57,787 nt of DNA from a candidate division FCPU426 bacterium (GTDB taxonomy: Bacteria; Oederibacteriota; JAAXVQ01; JAUVAV01), in assembly GCA_030591525.1 (NCBI GenBank), contig JAUVAV010000018.1:1-57787 (forward strand), read 5' to 3'. The translations under genes were made by a program, and so were the position numbers. Every line of letters begins with the position of its first letter. Positions within the stretch are counted from its first letter, which is position 1. The notes beneath the pieces are model-generated. The model was not told the DNA's origin and ran no database searches. It was given only the letters and a program-made list of their open reading frames with translations. Positions 43,947 through 52,500 of this stretch are shown here, one piece after another.

Positions 43947-44408
43947 ATGCATAAGAGCCTGAATCGCATCCTGGATGCGAATTTAAATCGAGCGCGCGAA
44001 GGCCTGCGCGTAGCCGAAGAACTGGCCCGCCTGGGATTGGAGGATGCCGGTCTCCAGAGACGCCTTAAAACACTTCGTCATGGGATTACGGCGGCCGAAA
44101 AAAAGCTTACTACCGGCCGGCCGCTGATTTTAAGCCGGGCGGCGGAGCAGGATCCGGGAAACCGGAGCCAGTTTAAATTTGAAAAAAAGCGAGGCACGGC
44201 AGCGGATCTGCTACAGGCCAATCTCAGGCGTTGCCAGGAAGCTTTGCGCGTACTGGAAGAAATCTCCGCCATGAGAAAGGCCGGGACCGGTATGCGGTTC
44301 AAACGACTGCGGTTTCAAGCGTATGATCTGGAACGGGATTTTATAGAGAGGCTTATTTCCCTGAAAAGGGATAAAGAGATATTATCAGGAAGGAAGAAAA
44401 GGATATGA
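43947..44408 (+). CDS. ThiD2-family thiamine protein
   Basis: A 153-residue helical protein beginning LNRILDANLNRAREGLRVAEELARL, the signature of the ThiD2 domain otherwise found fused to ThiE. ThiD2 proteins have been linked to phosphorylation of HMP-phosphate in thiamine synthesis. The four-base overlap with thiC places it in the pyrimidine branch. No thiE domain is attached, and no TPP riboswitch is recognisable upstream. Confidence 0.82.
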   Translation: MHKSLNRILDANLNRAREGLRVAEELARLGLEDAGLQRRLKTLRHGITAAEKKLTTGRPLILSRAAEQDPGNRSQFKFEKKRGTAADLLQANLRRCQEALRVLEEISAMRKAGTGMRFKRLRFQAYDLERDFIERLISLKRDKEILSGRKKRI

Positions 44409-45700
44409 CGCAACTGGAACATGCTCGAGCGGGTAAGCTAACTCCGGAAATGGCAGCCGTGGCCCAAGCGGAGAAGCGGTCTCCTGAATTTATTCAGGAG
44501 GGCATAGCCGCGGGGCGGATCGTCATACCGGTTAATCCGGCGCATAAAAATTCCTGCCCCTTGGGTATTGGTGCCGGGCTGCGTACCAAAGTTAATGCGA
44601 ATCTGGGGACTTCCACGGACCGCGCTGAGGCTGAGGAGGAAATGGCCAAAGCCCGGACCGCAGTGGAGGCCGGCGCGGACGCGATTATGGATCTTTCCAC
44701 GGCCGGTGATCTGGTACAGCTTCGTCAAAAACTTCTGCAAGCTTTTCCGCAGCCCTTGGGGACGGTGCCGATTTATGAAGCCGCGGTTAAAGCGGTTCGG
44801 CGTGCCAGCGCCACTACCGCCATGACGCCGGAAGAAATGCTGGCCGCGGTACAGGAACAGGCCGAACAAGGGGTGGATTTTATGACCATCCACGCGGGCG
44901 TTACCCGGGAAAGCATTGCCCGTCTGCGTTCCCAAGGCCGGGCGATGGATATTGTCAGCCGGGGCGGAGCGTTAATAGCCGGTTGGATGATATTTCACAA
45001 AGAAGAAAATCCGTATTATGCGCAGTACGACGCGGTTTTAGAAATTTGCCGCGAACATGACATCACGATTTCATTAGGCGACGGCCTGCGGCCGGGCTGC
45101 CTGGAAGATGCGACGGACCGCGCCCAGGTACAGGAATTAATCCTCCTGGGAGAATTGGCCGCGCGCGCGCGTCAGGCCGGTGTCCAGGTAATGATTGAGG
45201 GGCCGGGGCATGTGCCCCTGGACCAGATTCAGGCAAACATGCTTTTGGAGAAAAGGCTCTGCCAGGGGGCGCCGTTTTACGTATTAGGCCCCTTGGTTAC
45301 GGATGTGGCCGCCGGCTACGATCACATTAGTTGTGCCATCGGCGGCGCGGTTGCGGCTGCGGCTGGGGCTGATTTTTTATGTTATGTAACCCCTTCAGAG
45401 CATTTACGTCTGCCCACAGTGGAAGATGTGCGCGAAGGCGTGATTGCAACCCGGATTGCGGCCCATGCCGGAGATATTGCCAAGGGTCTGCCGGGCGCGC
45501 TGGAGTGGGACCGGAAAATGGCCCGCGCCCGCAAGGCTCTGGACTGGGAAAAACAGCTCGAGCTGGCAATCTCGCCCAGCCGGGCCAGGGAAATGAGAGC
45601 GAGCGCTCAGCCCCAGAGACCCGAGGTTTGTACCATGTGCGGCGAATTCTGCGCGGTTAAGGGCATAGAGGAATATTTAAAGGATAAAAAAGATAATTGA
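44405..45700 (+). CDS. thiC: Phosphomethylpyrimidine synthase ThiC (short form)
   Basis: A 431-residue radical-SAM enzyme converting AIR to HMP-phosphate. Core motifs (NANLGTS, AGADAIMDLSTAGD, SLGDGLRPG, IEGPGHVPLDQI) are present. The C-terminal cluster motif is CTMCGEFC, C-x2-C-x3-C, one residue shorter than the CxxCxxxxC of the long form; this occurs in short ThiC proteins. Lacks the N-terminal extension of proteobacterial ThiC. Coupled to the ThiD2-like gene. Confidence 0.95.
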   Translation: MTQLEHARAGKLTPEMAAVAQAEKRSPEFIQEGIAAGRIVIPVNPAHKNSCPLGIGAGLRTKVNANLGTSTDRAEAEEEMAKARTAVEAGADAIMDLSTAGDLVQLRQKLLQAFPQPLGTVPIYEAAVKAVRRASATTAMTPEEMLAAVQEQAEQGVDFMTIHAGVTRESIARLRSQGRAMDIVSRGGALIAGWMIFHKEENPYYAQYDAVLEICREHDITISLGDGLRPGCLEDATDRAQVQELILLGELAARARQAGVQVMIEGPGHVPLDQIQANMLLEKRLCQGAPFYVLGPLVTDVAAGYDHISCAIGGAVAAAAGADFLCYVTPSEHLRLPTVEDVREGVIATRIAAHAGDIAKGLPGALEWDRKMARARKALDWEKQLELAISPSRAREMRASAQPQRPEVCTMCGEFCAVKGIEEYLKDKKDN

Positions 45701-45804
45701 TTTCCGGCTTGAGAAATGGCTATTTTGCGTTTAGTTAAACTTTTTTTGAGAACCGATTTCCTATCAATTCATTTCAAGTTTTAAATAAAAGCAAGGAAAA
45801 CAGA

Positions 45805-47445
45805 ATGCGATACTTCCTCGTTATCCTTAAGACTATATTCCTTTCCGTTGGTTTCAATTTAATATTATTGGGAAATTCTAATGTTTTCGGAAACCATCCA
45901 TACCCAGCGCTCCGGGATAAACAAAAGGAAGTAGTGCGCATAAATGAAGGGGAGGGTTATATAGAAGGGACATTTAATAATTATTGGCTGCATACCGAAA
46001 CCAGGTTTAGGGCTGAGTTAAAAAATCTGAGCTTCTACCAGCGGCGCTTCTATCATCCGCCGGAGATGCCGGAAACCATTCGCAAAGAGCAAGAAAAAAC
46101 CCGAAAAATAATGATGGCGAAGATGAAAAAGAGAGGGCTGCTTAGTGATCAAGTCTTGGCGCAAATGGAAGCTCATACGAAAAAGTTTGAGCAGGCAAAA
46201 CCGGGGATGTTTTATCAGTTGCAAGGCGAGGCCTTGACACGTGTTACCCTGCGCCAGACTTCAGATGAACTCGCGGTTATAACCTTCTATAATCCATATA
46301 CGATAAACGCTACAACGAGCGGCACCCTAAGCGGTAAACAGCCTGAGCTGGAAAAAGAGTCTGAAAAACTTTCCAAGGCTATAGCGGCCCTAACTAGCAC
46401 GCAATACCAAATAATCGATAGAATTAAGCATAAAAGCGAATATAATGTCACTTTATTTTTAGGATTTGAGGATCCTGAAGATAAAAACACGATTGAAGTC
46501 AACATGCGGCGAAGAGTGGCCGGAGATGTTTGTGTGGGAGGACAAAATACCCCCCCCAGGGAAGTTGGACAACCAAGCAAAAAGCCATCAGAGCGCGAGG
46601 GGTATTTTGAGCCTGCAAAAAAAACCCGCATTCCCATGAAGCAAATAATTCAATTAGCAATGTGCCATGGAATTCTTGATAATGTAAACCAAACCATTAA
46701 ATTCCAGACGGATTATGAATTTAAGGTTAGCCTGGGAAGGCCTGATAAAAGTGCCGGTTATAGAGTGAAAGGCGAAGGGGTTATATATCTAAAGCAACGC
46801 TTCAAGGATTTCACGGCGTCTGCCAAGCAGAAAACGAAAAGTGAAAAAAGTAAAGCAAGTGAGGCAATGGATGAACCCGAGGAGAAGGAAAAGTCTTTAA
46901 GGGATCCAGAAAAAACTGAGGATGGCTGGCTTGCAGACAATGAACCTGAGCAAAAAGATGATGATTCCATAGCCGGCGGGTTACTTGATGGGGTTTGGGA
47001 TATTACTAAGGACTCGTGGGATTATTGGGTGGATGCCGCAAAAGATGTGATTGGAAAAATTGGATATCCAGCCACTGCCTGGCATTTTGAAGGAAGAGAG
47101 GGCAGGAATGTTGATTTGCCATCATACGAAGAAATTGACGGTAAATTGGGGTGGAGACCAATTAGATATGAACAAGCTAAATATCATCAAAATGGATATG
47201 GGAAACCCGAATTAAAATATATAAATATTGATGGAAGAGAAGTTGTTTATGATGGCGATACACACGAAATAATAAAAGACCCGAGATACCAGGGGACTTA
47301 TAATTATTGCAATGTTGCTAAAGAGCCCGAACGCATATATGAAATAGTGCTGGAATGGTCTGACTTAGCATCGACATATACTAATCATGTGGTGTTTGAT
47401 TTAGTTCCGTATTATATTGGTGGAAATGTTCGAGGAGAACATTAG
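45805..47445 (+). CDS. Secreted protein with C-terminal polymorphic-toxin-like domain
   Basis: A 546-residue protein. Signal peptide about 1-29. Residues 30-330 are unrecognised and presumably form the carrier part; 340-395 are a charged K/E/D-rich linker. The last 105 residues contain LGWRPIRYEQAKYHQNGYGK, a GREVVYDG-type strand, DPRYQGTYNY and NHVVFDLVPYYIGGN (H528, D532). A GTYNY...H...DxxPYxxxGN pattern closes many RHS and other polymorphic toxins, so a toxic enzymatic activity is likely but unnamed here. The following small lipoprotein may be its immunity factor. Its base composition turns AT-richer towards the 3' end. Confidence 0.6.
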   Translation: MRYFLVILKTIFLSVGFNLILLGNSNVFGNHPYPALRDKQKEVVRINEGEGYIEGTFNNYWLHTETRFRAELKNLSFYQRRFYHPPEMPETIRKEQEKTRKIMMAKMKKRGLLSDQVLAQMEAHTKKFEQAKPGMFYQLQGEALTRVTLRQTSDELAVITFYNPYTINATTSGTLSGKQPELEKESEKLSKAIAALTSTQYQIIDRIKHKSEYNVTLFLGFEDPEDKNTIEVNMRRRVAGDVCVGGQNTPPREVGQPSKKPSEREGYFEPAKKTRIPMKQIIQLAMCHGILDNVNQTIKFQTDYEFKVSLGRPDKSAGYRVKGEGVIYLKQRFKDFTASAKQKTKSEKSKASEAMDEPEEKEKSLRDPEKTEDGWLADNEPEQKDDDSIAGGLLDGVWDITKDSWDYWVDAAKDVIGKIGYPATAWHFEGREGRNVDLPSYEEIDGKLGWRPIRYEQAKYHQNGYGKPELKYINIDGREVVYDGDTHEIIKDPRYQGTYNYCNVAKEPERIYEIVLEWSDLASTYTNHVVFDLVPYYIGGNVRGEH

Positions 47446-47459
47446 TAAAGGAGACTACT

Positions 47460-48011
47460 ATGAGTAAAGCTTGGTTAATAATATTAATGATGCCTTTGAT
47501 TTTAACTGCGTGTTCTTTTAAAGTAAGTACTGAGCAAAATCTTGTCAACGATGATATACAACATTTTGCCGAGAAACGAAAATTTGATGATGATAAAATC
47601 TTGAGATATAAAGTAAACGAAGCAGTTATTTGTCCGATTTTCAGAAATCGTAAAGATGACCAGTATTCTTTAAATATATCAGCATATAGTAAAGATCCTG
47701 ACGTGATTTCGGTCACGATTGTTTCATGCGATTTAGAGGTTCAAAATAAAGAGCTAGAGAATGTATTTAGTGCTCAGATTAATGAGAAGATAAAATTTAA
47801 GCCTGAACAGGACAAAGCTTACTGGGGCAAGGGTGTGTTTTTTGCAACTAAAAAAATGTTTGAAAATAAACATATCAAACTTAACAAGAATATGAATATT
47901 ACACTGAGAGTTGCAGTTGAAGTAGAAAGTAAAAAAGGGAAGAAAACTAAAAAACTAAATTATGATTTTAGATATGATGAAGATAAGTATTTAGTTGATT
48001 TGGCGCAATAG
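47460..48011 (+). CDS. Small lipoprotein, candidate immunity protein
   Basis: A 183-residue lipoprotein. Signal sequence with the lipobox LTAC (Cys 19). The mature part is beta-rich and lysine-rich with no recognised domain. It starts 14 bases after the toxin-like gene, on the same strand, and is clearly AT-rich compared with the flanks. The position matches an immunity gene for a periplasm-acting toxin; this is inference from gene order only. Alternative: an unrelated island lipoprotein. Confidence 0.6.
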   Translation: MSKAWLIILMMPLILTACSFKVSTEQNLVNDDIQHFAEKRKFDDDKILRYKVNEAVICPIFRNRKDDQYSLNISAYSKDPDVISVTIVSCDLEVQNKELENVFSAQINEKIKFKPEQDKAYWGKGVFFATKKMFENKHIKLNKNMNITLRVAVEVESKKGKKTKKLNYDFRYDEDKYLVDLAQ

Positions 48012-48129
48012 TTCAGTTTGGAATCAACTACTTAATGATAAGTTGTGCAGAATTAGTATTCGCCTGACACCCGGCCGTGGCTGGGGTGACCGGTATTCTT
48101 AATCGGTTAGGGCATGTCGTCAAACGGGG

Positions 48130-48288
48130 ATGATCCAGAGTATCCCGGAGCACAGAGCATTTTGTTTTGAAAATGTGATCGCCAAGTTTGATAATATCAA
48201 TATTTCCGATGGCCAGTCACTGTTTTGTCGCAGTCGGAAGGTTGGGATTCAGGAGCAGACAGCTGTCGCTGAATTGATGGCTTTTTGA
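48130..48288 (+). pseudogene. Short remnant frame between lipoprotein and FRG gene
   Basis: A 52-residue frame (starting MIQSIPEHRAF and ending AELMAF) with no ribosome-binding site of note. The 292-base gap around it has no other coding signal. It may be the tail of a decayed gene; I do not recognise it. Confidence 0.25.
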
Positions 48289-48303
48289 AAGGGAGGATGT
48301 GTT

Positions 48304-49077
48304 ATGCAGGAAATAATTATAAAAAAGATAGATGAAATTGATCAAATATTTGAGCTCAAAAAATATGAAGGCTGGGTATTCCGGGGGTTGCCGGAAGCGA
48401 AATATGATTTGATCCCGTCATTATATAGACCAAAAGGAGATTATGTTTACCGGCTAAATAAAAATGATCTTTCGAAATATCTGAAAAAAAGCTATGAATT
48501 GATTGTTGCGCATGATGCACATAAATTAAAATATTTAAAACATCCAGATGATTCGCCGAAAAACCGGAAAGAATTCATGAGCTTTCTTCAACATAATGGC
48601 CATCCCAGTCCGGTTTTAGATTGGACTTATTCACCGGGTGTGGCAGTGTATTTTGCAGCAATTGATGGCTGGAAAACACTTCCTTTTCAAGATCATGACA
48701 TCAATAGTTATATGGTAGTATATGCGGCTAACAAAACAGAAATTGATAAAAATAGCACGGGAAAGACAAATGTCGAATTTATTAAAGCAGGATCACTTTT
48801 TAATAGGAATTTAATATTACAGTAAGGATTACATACTTTTTCAGAAGAACATGAAGACCATGGACCTGAAATTGATAAGCTGGGGAAAGCATTTTTACAT
48901 AGATTTAAGATTCACAAAAGATTAGCGCCGCAAATACTGCTCAAATTAAAACGATATGGACTTTGTTCATATAATATTGTTGGTTATGACGAGAGTATTA
49001 AATATATGATGTCAGAGGAGCCTGAGAAAATTGGAAACATGAAGGCAAAAAAACAGAGAGATCTAGCACTACTTTAA
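48304..49077 (+). pseudogene. FRG-domain gene interrupted by an in-frame stop
   Basis: A 257-codon frame with a single TAA at 48823-48825 (codon 174). The N-terminal part has the FRG motif WVFRGLPEAKYDLIPSLYR and the core FMSFLQHNGHPSPVLDWTYSPG. Translation in the same frame continues after the stop with TFSEEHEDHGPEIDKLG and HKRLAPQILLKLKRYGLCSYN, matching the usual C-terminus. The gene was therefore whole recently. As written it makes a 173-residue truncated protein. FRG-domain proteins occur in phage and defence-type regions; their function is unknown. GGGAGG precedes the start. Confidence 0.75.
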
Positions 49078-49118
49078 GGGGCCGGATAAAATCCGGCTAA
49101 TTATTGTAATGCTCTTCG

Positions 49119-49304
49119 TTGGTTAAGGTCAAATTAAGGCAGCGCGGGCGACTGAATTTGGCCAATTTGCCTGACAGGCGGACTGAAGTTTTGGCAAAAC
49201 TGCGCAGGAGTCTGGGCGTTGAAAGCTTGCTACGTGCCAATGTGGTGGATGTATTGCGGGACACTCAAGCCATAGCCTTTCAGAGGAGGGAGAATGAAGA
49301 ATAA
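49119..49304 (+). CDS. Short basic frame, uncertain
   Basis: A 61-codon frame from TTG at 49119, arginine-rich, with a helical stretch (VLAKLRRSLGVESLLRANV). It overlaps the next start by 11 bases. No family is recognised; it is probably a remnant of a larger gene. Confidence 0.25.
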   Translation: MVKVKLRQRGRLNLANLPDRRTEVLAKLRRSLGVESLLRANVVDVLRDTQAIAFQRRENEE

Positions 49305-49977
49305 AAGCTCGCCAGGAGTAATTTTAATCCTTCTGTGCCTATGGTTGATTCCTTGCGTTGTTCAGGGGGACTGGGTGCAGGATAACGGCAGCCTGAATAT
49401 AAACGGCAATCAGAGTGCCAACTATCCGGGCATGGCTTTTTCCGGTAGCACGCCTTATGTAACCTGGTATGAAGATAATGGCTTTAGAAATCAAGTAATT
49501 GTCGAGCATTATACGGAGGGGACTCCAACGGTTACTCCGAGTATAACCAGGACCTGCACCGTGACCCCGACCAATACCAACACGCCGCCGGACACGCCTA
49601 CTTCTACCCCGACCTATACCATAACGCCTACCCGAACCGTGACCCCGACCATCAGCCCTACCTCAACCGTAACGCCCACGCTCACGCCGTATGCCCCGGG
49701 AAAAGACGAGGTGATCACCTATCCCTCGCCGGCCAGAGGGCAGGATCTCTGGTTCTACTATTATGCGGAGGGTCCGTCCAAAGTGCGTATAGAAATCTAC
49801 AACGTGCTGGGAGAGAAGTGCAAGGTGCTGGAGGACCAGGCAACCGGTGCGGAATACTGCCGCACGCATTGGGACATCAGGGCTGTGGCGTCCGGAGTAT
49901 ACCTCTACCGCCTGAGCATGGAGACCAGCCAGGGCGTGCGGGAATATGAAGTGCGCAAACTGGTGATTGTGAAGTAA
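49294..49977 (+). CDS. Secreted protein with Thr/Pro linker and C-terminal FlgD-like Ig domain
   Basis: A 227-residue protein with a signal peptide (about 1-25). Residues 26-72 contain one beta-propeller-like blade (SGSTPYVTWYEDNG). A long Thr/Pro linker (about 75-135, TPTVTPS-like) follows, then a FlgD-like Ig domain (about 143-227) with ITYPSPARG, VRIEIYNVLGE and VASGVYLYRL. Such modules are common on cell-surface proteins of Omnitrophota and relatives and resemble secretion-associated C-terminal domains. Only one blade is present where related proteins carry many, which suggests an internal deletion. GAGGAGGGAG precedes the ATG. Confidence 0.78.
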   Translation: MKNKSSPGVILILLCLWLIPCVVQGDWVQDNGSLNINGNQSANYPGMAFSGSTPYVTWYEDNGFRNQVIVEHYTEGTPTVTPSITRTCTVTPTNTNTPPDTPTSTPTYTITPTRTVTPTISPTSTVTPTLTPYAPGKDEVITYPSPARGQDLWFYYYAEGPSKVRIEIYNVLGEKCKVLEDQATGAEYCRTHWDIRAVASGVYLYRLSMETSQGVREYEVRKLVIVK

Positions 49978-50132
49978 AAAGGCTGTTGGCGCGGGGTCCG
50001 AGCGGGTATATTTATCAGCGAAAACTATTCAGGCTACCCCGGGGCGGAAGACTACTGGCGCAGCACTCTCAGGGCGTAAATGTCTTTGGACAGCCAAAAA
50101 CACGAATAAAATACGAAAAAGAGAATACTGTA

Positions 50133-50161
50133 TTGACAAAATGTTGATAACTGGATAAAAT
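50133..50161 (+). promoter_or_regulatory. Sigma70-type promoter for the yicC operon
   Basis: TTGACA (50133-50138), exactly 17 bases, then TAAAAT (50156-50161). This is the closest consensus match in the window together with the one at 57595. Transcription would start near 50168 and drive the small membrane gene and yicC. Confidence 0.75.
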
Positions 50162-50224
50162 ACAAGATTCGATATATAATTAACTTCCCGCAGCGCGGGA
50201 TGGGATTTAATTAAGCTCTCTTCT

Positions 50225-50500
50225 TTGATAGGATTTAATAATCCATTGCGAATATCTTCGGAATTCCGGAATACAAACCAACCCGCCAATACGGGCGAGG
50301 ATTTTAAACTGTTGCTGGGCGGAGTTCTGTTTTTAGCGGCCGTAGCGGTTATGGCGGTACTGGTACTGATGCCGATACCTGGTTATATTATAAAAACCAT
50401 GCTGATCTATACCCTGGGCTTTATGGGACTGGGATTAATACTGGCCGTGGCAATCAATCATATCATGGGTCAACGGGCAAGACATTTGGGAGGCGGATAA
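50225..50500 (+). CDS. Small two-helix membrane protein
   Basis: Up to 91 residues with two hydrophobic segments (about 29-50 and 58-80) and a basic C-terminus (QRARHLGGG). The start is uncertain: TTG at 50225 has no strong ribosome-binding site and a shorter version is possible. It follows a near-consensus promoter and its TAA shares a base with the yicC start (TAATG), supporting a real gene. Confidence 0.6.
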   Translation: MIGFNNPLRISSEFRNTNQPANTGEDFKLLLGGVLFLAAVAVMAVLVLMPIPGYIIKTMLIYTLGFMGLGLILAVAINHIMGQRARHLGGG

Positions 50501-51378
50501 TGCTGGTAAGCATGACCGGCTACGGCCGGGGAGAAGCCCGGGAAGGACAGTGGGCTTTGGCGCTGGAAGTCAAAACCGTCAACCACCGTAATTTTGAATT
50601 AATGGCCAAGCTTCCGGCCGGTCTTTGGGAATTGGAGCCGCGCCTCCGGGAAGGTTTGCGCGAAGTTATTAGACGTGGACGCGCAGAAGTATACCTGCAT
50701 TGGCTTACGCCCCTATCCGGGATTCGCGAACCAGTAGTGGACATGGATTTGGCAAAGGGTTACCTACAGGCTCTGCGCGCGGCCGGCCGTAAATTAGGAT
50801 TAAAAGGAGAGCCGGACTTTTCATTGGCCGCCGGTCTGCCGGAAGTAGTGCGGATAGAGGAACGTCCGCTTCGTATGGCTTTAATCAGCCCCCTGGTTAT
50901 GCGGGCGCTTAACCAGGCGCTGCAAGGCCTGGCAAATATGCGCCGCAGCGAAGGACGCCGCCTGGCAGTGGATATGCAACAGCGCTTAAGTAATATCCGG
51001 CGCTTGACGCAAGCGGTTCGGAGGCTTTTTTTCTCCCGGAAAAAGAAGCAAACGGCGGTTCTTCGAAAACGCCTGGAGGGATTGTTTAAGGCCGGAGCGC
51101 CGGAAGCTAAGCAAATTGCGCGGGACGCTTGCGCGCAGTATCTGCGTGCGGATATTACAGAAGAACTGGTGCGCTTGGCGGCGCATTGGTCTCAATTTGG
51201 CAAATTAATGCGCACTCGTGAACCGGTCGGCCGGAGAATGGATTTTTTAATCCAGGAAATGAATCGTGAAATTAATACCATAGGAGCCAAAGCCGGAGAT
51301 GCCGGCATTGCCCACCATGTGGTGAATATCAAGGAAGAATTGGAAAGAATCCGGGAACAGGTTCAGAATATTGAATAA
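50500..51378 (+). CDS. yicC: YicC-family endoribonuclease
   Basis: A 292-residue protein of the YicC/DUF1732 family. MLVSMTGYGRGEAREGQW at the start and RRMDFLIQEMNREINTIGAKA near the end are diagnostic. YicC proteins are metal-dependent endoribonucleases implicated in RNA turnover. GGGAGGCGG precedes the start, which overlaps the previous stop by one base. The remA-like, gmk, rpoZ, coaBC order that follows is a classical bacterial cluster. Confidence 0.93.
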   Translation: MLVSMTGYGRGEAREGQWALALEVKTVNHRNFELMAKLPAGLWELEPRLREGLREVIRRGRAEVYLHWLTPLSGIREPVVDMDLAKGYLQALRAAGRKLGLKGEPDFSLAAGLPEVVRIEERPLRMALISPLVMRALNQALQGLANMRRSEGRRLAVDMQQRLSNIRRLTQAVRRLFFSRKKKQTAVLRKRLEGLFKAGAPEAKQIARDACAQYLRADITEELVRLAAHWSQFGKLMRTREPVGRRMDFLIQEMNREINTIGAKAGDAGIAHHVVNIKEELERIREQVQNIE

Positions 51379-51385
51379 AATTACT

Positions 51386-51538
51386 AGGAGGCTGAGCAAT
51401 TAGTTTGTTTTCGGTATTGTTCGTCACCCCGGTGAAAACCGGGGGCCAGAAAAAGCTTTAAAATTCAGATTCCTGGATACCGGCTTCCGCCGGTATGACG
51501 ACGAAATAACAAATAATCGACTAAATGCTCAGGCTCCT
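51386..51538. mobile_element. MITE-like element 2 with inverted ends
   Basis: AGGAGGCTGAGCAATTAGT (51386-51404) and the inverse of ACTAAATGCTCAGGCTCCT (51520-51538) agree at 17 of 19 positions. Between them lies a second palindrome, CGTCACCCCGG against CCGGTATGACG, with ACCGGGGG and TACCGGCTTCCGCCGG. It carries no gene. It shares ends with 40062-40180 and may be a non-autonomous transposable element. Confidence 0.65.
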
Positions 51539-51600
51539 GGGAAGACAGAACAGTATTTTTCGTAACGTAAGCAATCGGTTACTATGGGAAATCAATAATT

Positions 51601-51894
51601 ATGATCAATAACATTATTTCCATTGGATACGGCAATACCGTGGCGGCGCACAGAGTAGTAGCGATCATTGCGCCTGATTCCTCGCCCATTAAGCGCTTGC
51701 GGGAACAAGCCGTAACCGCCGGGAAATTAGTGGATGCCACCCAGGGCCGGCGCACGCGGGCGATCATTATCACGGATTCCGACCATGTTGTTCTTTCGGC
51801 GTTGCAGCCCGAGACGATAGCGTTGCGTTTTGAGGGTGAAAATATGGCTTTAGAGCATAAAACATATATCCGGGGCCGGCGGCGGAGTGTCTGA
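51601..51894 (+). CDS. RemA-like (DUF370) regulator
   Basis: A 97-residue DUF370 protein with [20 protein letters not shown], the core [20 protein letters not shown] and a [17 protein letters not shown] end. In Bacillus, RemA is a DNA-binding regulator of matrix genes; in other phyla the protein is conserved next to gmk but its role is untested. It lies six bases before the gmk start. Confidence 0.9.
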   Translation: MINNIISIGYGNTVAAHRVVAIIAPDSSPIKRLREQAVTAGKLVDATQGRRTRAIIITDSDHVVLSALQPETIALRFEGENMALEHKTYIRGRRRSV

Positions 51895-51900
51895 AATCTG

Positions 51901-52479
51901 ATGCCGAAGCGGGGCTGGTTGATAGTGCTCTCCTCGCCTTCGGGCGGCGGAAAAACCACTATCTGTGATCGTTTGTTGCGGCGGAACTGTCGGCTGAAGC
52001 GAAGCATCTCTATGACTACGCGGCCGCCGCGCGGTCAAGAACGCCAGGCACGGGAATATTATTTTATCGATAAATTGGAATTTCAAAAATCAATCCGGAC
52101 TCGTCAGTTTCTGGAATGGACGCAAGTCCATGGCCACTACTACGGGACACTAAAGGCGGAGGTGGAAAAACAGCAACGGTCCGGACGGGATGTGGTTCTG
52201 GTAATTGATGTGCAAGGAGGAGTAGCCGTCAAGCAACGTAACCCGGAGGCCATATTGATTTTCATCAAGCCGCCTTCATTTAAGATTCTGGAAGCCCGGT
52301 TACGCGGCCGGGGTACGGATGATCGAAAAACTATAAGCGGACGGCTGCGTCACGCCCGCTGGGAAATGGCGCAGGCTTTAAAATATGATTATGTAGTAGT
52401 CAACCGGCGGTTATCGGAGGCGGTGCGTCAGATCGAGGCGGTTTTGACCGCGGAACGGCTTAAAGTTCAGAAGAGATAA
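51901..52479 (+). CDS. gmk: Guanylate kinase
   Basis: A 192-residue kinase phosphorylating GMP. The P-loop SSPSGGGKTT, SMTTRPPRGQE, and GHYYGTLKAEVE mark the family. Length is normal. Adjacent to remA-like and rpoZ, as in many bacteria. No ribosome-binding site is obvious in the six-base gap, suggesting coupling. Confidence 0.95.
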   Translation: MPKRGWLIVLSSPSGGGKTTICDRLLRRNCRLKRSISMTTRPPRGQERQAREYYFIDKLEFQKSIRTRQFLEWTQVHGHYYGTLKAEVEKQQRSGRDVVLVIDVQGGVAVKQRNPEAILIFIKPPSFKILEARLRGRGTDDRKTISGRLRHARWEMAQALKYDYVVVNRRLSEAVRQIEAVLTAERLKVQKR

Positions 52480-52500
52480 AAAAAGGAGGAAAAGGTAAAA

